A stretch of 46,485 nt of DNA from Candidatus Bathyarchaeota archaeon (lineage in GTDB: Archaea; Thermoproteota; Bathyarchaeia; 40CM-2-53-6), in assembly GCA_005888755.1 (NCBI GenBank), contig VBBQ01000036.1:1-46485 (forward strand), given 5' to 3'. Positions within the stretch are counted from its first letter, which is position 1. Each line of letters begins with the position of its first letter. This document shows positions 43,695 through 46,485 of the stretch, one piece after another. Position numbers and translations under genes: made by a program. The notes under the pieces were generated by a model that was given only the letters and a program-made list of their open reading frames with translations, searched no databases and was not told where the DNA came from.

Positions 43695-43721
43695 AGTAGC
43701 TGTATATTGCCAAATATTGAG

Positions 43722-43729
43722 TTTAAAAG
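43722..43729 (-). promoter_or_regulatory. TATA box for the VOC gene
   Basis: Minus-strand CTTTTAAA centred 31 bases before the ATG at 43694, leaderless spacing. Confidence 0.5.
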
Positions 43730-43774
43730 TTCTCACACGAGCTTCGGAAACAGCTGTTTTGATGTATCAGCCGC

Positions 43775-44752
43775 TCAGGCCGAGATCAAACAGTCTAGAA
43801 ACAAATTCTTGAAACCTCTAGAATCGACATTCTTGCAGATCAGCACTTTTTCGCCTAGCATCTTGCCTGGCGGTGGCCGTTCGCGTCTGTCGGCAACAGT
43901 CATGCCTGCGGTGATTTCGCCCCTCGTCTCCACGTGGACCTTGTAGTCTGCAAATTGGAACAGTGATGGTTTGACTCTGGTGGCGACGGTCATTGGATCG
44001 TGCAACGCGAATATTCCGTGATGATGTATGTTCTTGTTGAGGATGGCGGCCGCGAAAGCTGCTACCCTACCCTTCCCCCTCTTGATACTGGCATAATCCG
44101 CCAGAGTCAATTGATTCTTGGGCATCATTGTCACGTCGAGGCCGACTGCTTCTAGCGAGATTCCAGATTCGAACACGATCTTGGCGGCTTCGGGGTCCGC
44201 GTAGATATTGAACTCCGCAACGGGAGTTACATTGCCAACACCATACTCTGTCAGGCCGTAGACTCCGCCCATTATCACAAGTTCCTTGATCTTCTTGGCA
44301 GCATCTGGGAGGCTGGTGAGTAGAGCGGCAATGTTGGTTAGAGGACCAGTGCAGATTATGGTTAGTTCATGAGGCTTTGACGTGGCTAGCTCGTCCGAGA
44401 TAGCATCTAGAGCACTCTTGTCTGAGGGTCGAATCCTAGAAAGTGGTAGGTTGGAATCGCCCAGCCCATCTTTCCCATGAAAGCTTGTGGCCCGAACTGC
44501 ATCTCGTACAAGCGGGTTTGCCAATCCCATAGCAACCGGCACGTCTCCTCTATTGAGGAGATCAACCACTCGCAACGCATTCAACGTCGCCTGCTCCACC
44601 GTAACGTTTCCCGAGACAGAGGTTATGCCTGCGACTTCTAGTTCCGAAGATCTAAGCGCGAGGATGAGGGCGAGCGCATCGTCTATTCCACCATCTTGGT
44701 CGATGATGACGAGGGTGGGCCTCTTCGAGCCCGAGCCCTTCTTAGAACAACT
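43775..44752 (-). CDS. Inosine-uridine-preferring nucleoside hydrolase family, no canonical start codon
   Basis: Family that splits nucleosides into base and ribose using a Ca2+ site. In frame from 44752 the sequence gives TLVIIDQDGGIDDALALILAL (about 13-33), whose D-x-D-x-G-x-DD is the metal and ribose motif. TIICTGPLTNIA, IMGGVYGLTEYGVGNVTPVAEFNIYADPEAA and FALHDPMTVA follow; about 325 residues, normal for the family. The frame begins after a TGA at 44755-44753 that overlaps the nicotinamidase end, and contains no ATG, GTG or TTG before GTG 44599, which would cut off the active site. So it uses a rare start, arises by frameshift from the preceding gene, or is damaged. With nicotinamidase upstream, nicotinamide riboside is a plausible substrate. 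Confidence 0.82.
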   Translation of the reverse strand, partial: SCSKKGSGSKRPTLVIIDQDGGIDDALALILALRSSELEVAGITSVSGNVTVEQATLNALRVVDLLNRGDVPVAMGLANPLVRDAVRATSFHGKDGLGDSNLPLSRIRPSDKSALDAISDELATSKPHELTIICTGPLTNIAALLTSLPDAAKKIKELVIMGGVYGLTEYGVGNVTPVAEFNIYADPEAAKIVFESGISLEAVGLDVTMMPKNQLTLADYASIKRGKGRVAAFAAAILNKNIHHHGIFALHDPMTVATRVKPSLFQFADYKVHVETRGEITAGMTVADRRERPPPGKMLGEKVLICKNVDSRGFKNLFLDCLISA

Positions 44753-45323
44753 TCACGATCTTCTTTGTCGGAAGCACGTCAGTCAAATACCAGAACTTGA
44801 CGTACTGCAGTCCAGTCCGGTATTGTAGCTCGGTGAACGAGTTGACAGCGTCCTCAGCAACGATCGTCTCGTAGCCTTTGAAGAACGCGTCCGCGCAAGT
44901 ATGTCTCACACAACAGTCTGCGTGTAGCCCCGCGAGTATCAGCGTGTTTGCACCCTTGCCGTCGTAGGCCCTTTTGAGTTCCTTCTCTAGCCTCGTGTCG
45001 TGGAAGCTGCTGTAGGTCGTCTTAGGAATCTCCAGATCCTTCTTCCGCGGCCGAAGAGCGCTAATCACTTTTGCGCCTTTTGTCCCTCTCATGGCATGTT
45101 CTCCCCAGCGCTGGATCTCGAAGTCTCGGCGTGTGTGTGAATCGTTAGGATAGAAGACTGGGATGGCCGCGCTGCGAGCAACGTCAGCTAGTTCCCCTGA
45201 TTTCGGAATTATCGGCAAGGCGCGGTCGGTCTTGATCTTGCCATAGACAAAGTCGTAGAGCATGTCGACGACTAGTACAGCGTATCGTCGGTCTTTGTCG
45301 TAGACGTGGGGCGCGACCGACAT
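44742..45323 (-). CDS. Isochorismatase-fold hydrolase, probable nicotinamidase
   Basis: 193 residues from the ATG at 45323 (MSVAPHVYDKD). The cysteine hydrolase triad is visible: Asp in YAVLVVDMLYDF, Lys in IPKTTYSSF, and Cys in LHADCCVRHTCADAF. The metal motif D-x-H...H (NDSHTRRDFEIQRWGEHA) is that of nicotinamidase (PncA), which deamidates nicotinamide to nicotinate for NAD salvage, rather than of isochorismatase. The open frame runs on upstream to 46028, but that part is unrelated transposase remnant in the same frame. It ends inside the region where the nucleoside hydrolase frame begins. Confidence 0.85.
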   Translation of the reverse strand: MSVAPHVYDKDRRYAVLVVDMLYDFVYGKIKTDRALPIIPKSGELADVARSAAIPVFYPNDSHTRRDFEIQRWGEHAMRGTKGAKVISALRPRKKDLEIPKTTYSSFHDTRLEKELKRAYDGKGANTLILAGLHADCCVRHTCADAFFKGYETIVAEDAVNSFTELQYRTGLQYVKFWYLTDVLPTKKIVKLF

Positions 45324-45719
45324 TCCGGGATCATAGAGTATTAGTTTCTCGGTGGAGCCCTGTCCGTGAATTCTGCTCAAGTCTCCTCGACAATGGATCA
45401 GGCATGATTTTAAGGCTGGTGGGGTGACTGCCGCTTTTGCAGGGACGCTGTCCTCGTTCAACTTCGCGAAGAGGCGGTTCCCAGGTTCGTTCTTTCGCCC
45501 AATTTCCAGAATGATTCTTGTCGTCACCCTGTTCAACGCCCTTTCATCTGAAGTTATCCTCAATGAACCTCGCCCAGCTTTGCCAACTAGGACCTTCATC
45601 GGTAACCGCTCCTTCTCTTTCAAATAGAGAGACCTCCATGGAGACCGTTTCGATATTAGTGTCAGTTTGTCACCGAAAATTGTTTTCTTGAGGGTTGAGT
45701 CGCTTCCAATGGAGTGCCT
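45324..45719. other. Open but uncharacterised stretch between nicotinamidase and IS remnant
   Basis: Open on the minus strand in the same frame as the nicotinamidase and the transposase remnant. The translation (for example SDERALNRVTTRIILEIGRK) has no motif I recognise. It may be decayed transposase 3' sequence or former intergenic DNA. Confidence 0.3.
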
Positions 45720-46281
45720 CGTAGGATAGTCTGGACGCGCTGTCAATCCCATAGAACGTAGCCAGCCCCCAGGCCAACGCTTGTAGGACCATGGACGTTT
45801 CGCAAGTGCTGTTAGAGAAGTTATGCAGCCAACTCCGAAAACCCTTTGATGCATCTTGTGAAAGCTCAATGCGTTACACGCCGATCGAAGCTCTTTGTCC
45901 AAAGCACTAACCTCTTGCTTCGTGGAAGCATTGACTTGTTCTATGCGCGTGTCTTTGTACATAGGTGAAGCCAAGTATTGCTTTGACAACCTGATCTTCT
46001 TCTGAACAAATTCGCGATAGTTCAACAACTCAATTAGGCGAACTATCTCTGGCTCCGTTCTTCTATGCCTGTGCCATACGACCTCGGTTGAGAAGTCGCG
46101 TAGGATTTTGGCATCAACAAAGTCGGATTTGCGAAGACCGTACTTTTTTCTCAGTCTTTTGTCTTAGCTCTTCTTCGGATAGAACTTTCTCCGTGCTGTC
46201 CAGGGTGGCTACAGTGAGAGGCTTCGTCTTCACCCAATCCACAAAAAGGTCGCCAATGTTCCGGCGGCGGTCGAAATCATG
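45720..46281 (-). pseudogene. Decayed IS110-family transposase
   Basis: Minus-strand remnant in two frames. From 46281: LFVDWVKTKPLTVATLDSTEKVL, matching the IS110 N-terminus (V-G-I-D-x-x-K) with the DEDD catalytic Asp but the Gly replaced. The frame breaks near a six-A run at about 46145-46150 and continues as KYGLRKSDFVDAKILRDFS (normally K-T-D-x-x-D-A), then a helical region ending RVFGVGCITSLTALAKRPWSYKRWP and MGLTAR, the Transposase_20 region. The usual spacer of about 50 residues between the first two parts is missing. So the gene is inactive by deletion and frameshift. IS110 elements lack terminal repeats, so ends cannot be set. Confidence 0.65.
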
Positions 46282-46485
46282 CTAGTTGTAAGATATCTAG
46301 AACCGCCGGCCGGTTGCGGAGAACCGAACCCTCTGAGATTCGGATCCCTTTCGCCACTTGCGGGAGTCAATCACTCGACAGAGTACTTTCTCAGGATTAG
46401 TTCCAATATAATTAGACTCCTAAGCAAAGGCACTCTGCTGTTGACATCTAATTATGGATCGCTAACGAACTCTTCCAACCAAGCC
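46282..46485. other. Right-edge sequence without recognised gene
   Basis: 200 bases upstream of the transposase remnant. No open frame of note and no RNA gene recognised; CCGCCGGCCGG and AATATAATTAG are the most distinctive strings. Too short to interpret. Confidence 0.3.

Noticed and set aside
1-46485. CRISPR arrays, rRNA genes, intact prophage or integrated-element ends.
   Set aside because: No regular repeat-spacer pattern, no rRNA-like sequence, no integrase, and no tRNA-end duplication seen.

Overview
The window looks archaeal. The isoleucyl-tRNA synthetase is about 1060 residues long and of the archaeal/eukaryal type. Many genes begin within 0-15 bases of the transcription start expected from an A/T-rich TATA box about 25-35 bases upstream, and often use GTG or TTG (leaderless style). 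There is a tRNA-Leu with apparent introns in both the D-loop and the anticodon loop, a thiolase/DUF35 cluster, and cobalamin mutase large subunits without a B12 domain. Base composition is close to 50% GC. A mesophilic Thermoproteota-type archaeon (Nitrososphaeria/Bathyarchaeia-like) is my best guess. It carries succinate dehydrogenase and several acyl-CoA enzymes, so organic-acid catabolism is likely. I cannot fix the lineage without a tree.

Layout. 1-1339: succinate dehydrogenase flavoprotein, running off the left edge. 1453-3805: a membrane protein with a DUF835-like tail and a HIT hydrolase, on the minus strand, divergent from ileS and a COG3199 NAD-kinase-like gene (3935-8247). 8350-9582: two small genes flanking the intron-rich tRNA-Leu. 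9589-13215: grpE-dnaK-dnaJ operon on the minus strand. 13471-16667: arrestin-like zinc-ribbon protein, EamA transporter, small zinc-finger protein, SQR-like flavoprotein. 17010-20631: two DUF35 proteins and two thiolase-fold proteins that lack the catalytic cysteine. 20692-24672: a secreted membrane-anchored protein, an acyl-CoA dehydrogenase, an acetyltransferase and a lysine-rich zinc-finger protein. 25030-28080: TrkA-like, MscS-like and APC-permease genes. 28064-34270: small membrane proteins, thioesterase, PhnP-like hydrolase, tandem GNAT protein and hypotheticals. 34567-38915: two mutase large subunits and MeaB. 38851-41936: GNAT, Nudix and three small membrane proteins. 42221-44752: a membrane protein, a VOC protein and a nucleoside hydrolase. 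44742-45323: nicotinamidase. 45720-46281: decayed IS110-type transposase.

How it fits together. The acyl-CoA dehydrogenase, the thiolase-fold/DUF35 cluster, the methylmalonyl-CoA mutase with its GTPase chaperone, an isobutyryl-CoA-mutase-like second mutase, a hotdog thioesterase and succinate dehydrogenase together suggest breakdown of branched or short acyl-CoAs toward succinate. The B12-binding small subunit and the epimerase are not in the window. Nucleoside hydrolase plus nicotinamidase suggests nicotinamide riboside salvage. Four unrelated proteins end in the same kind of double-CxxC zinc ribbon behind a Pro/Gly-rich linker. Two genes have conserved N-termini encoded upstream of any ATG, GTG or TTG.
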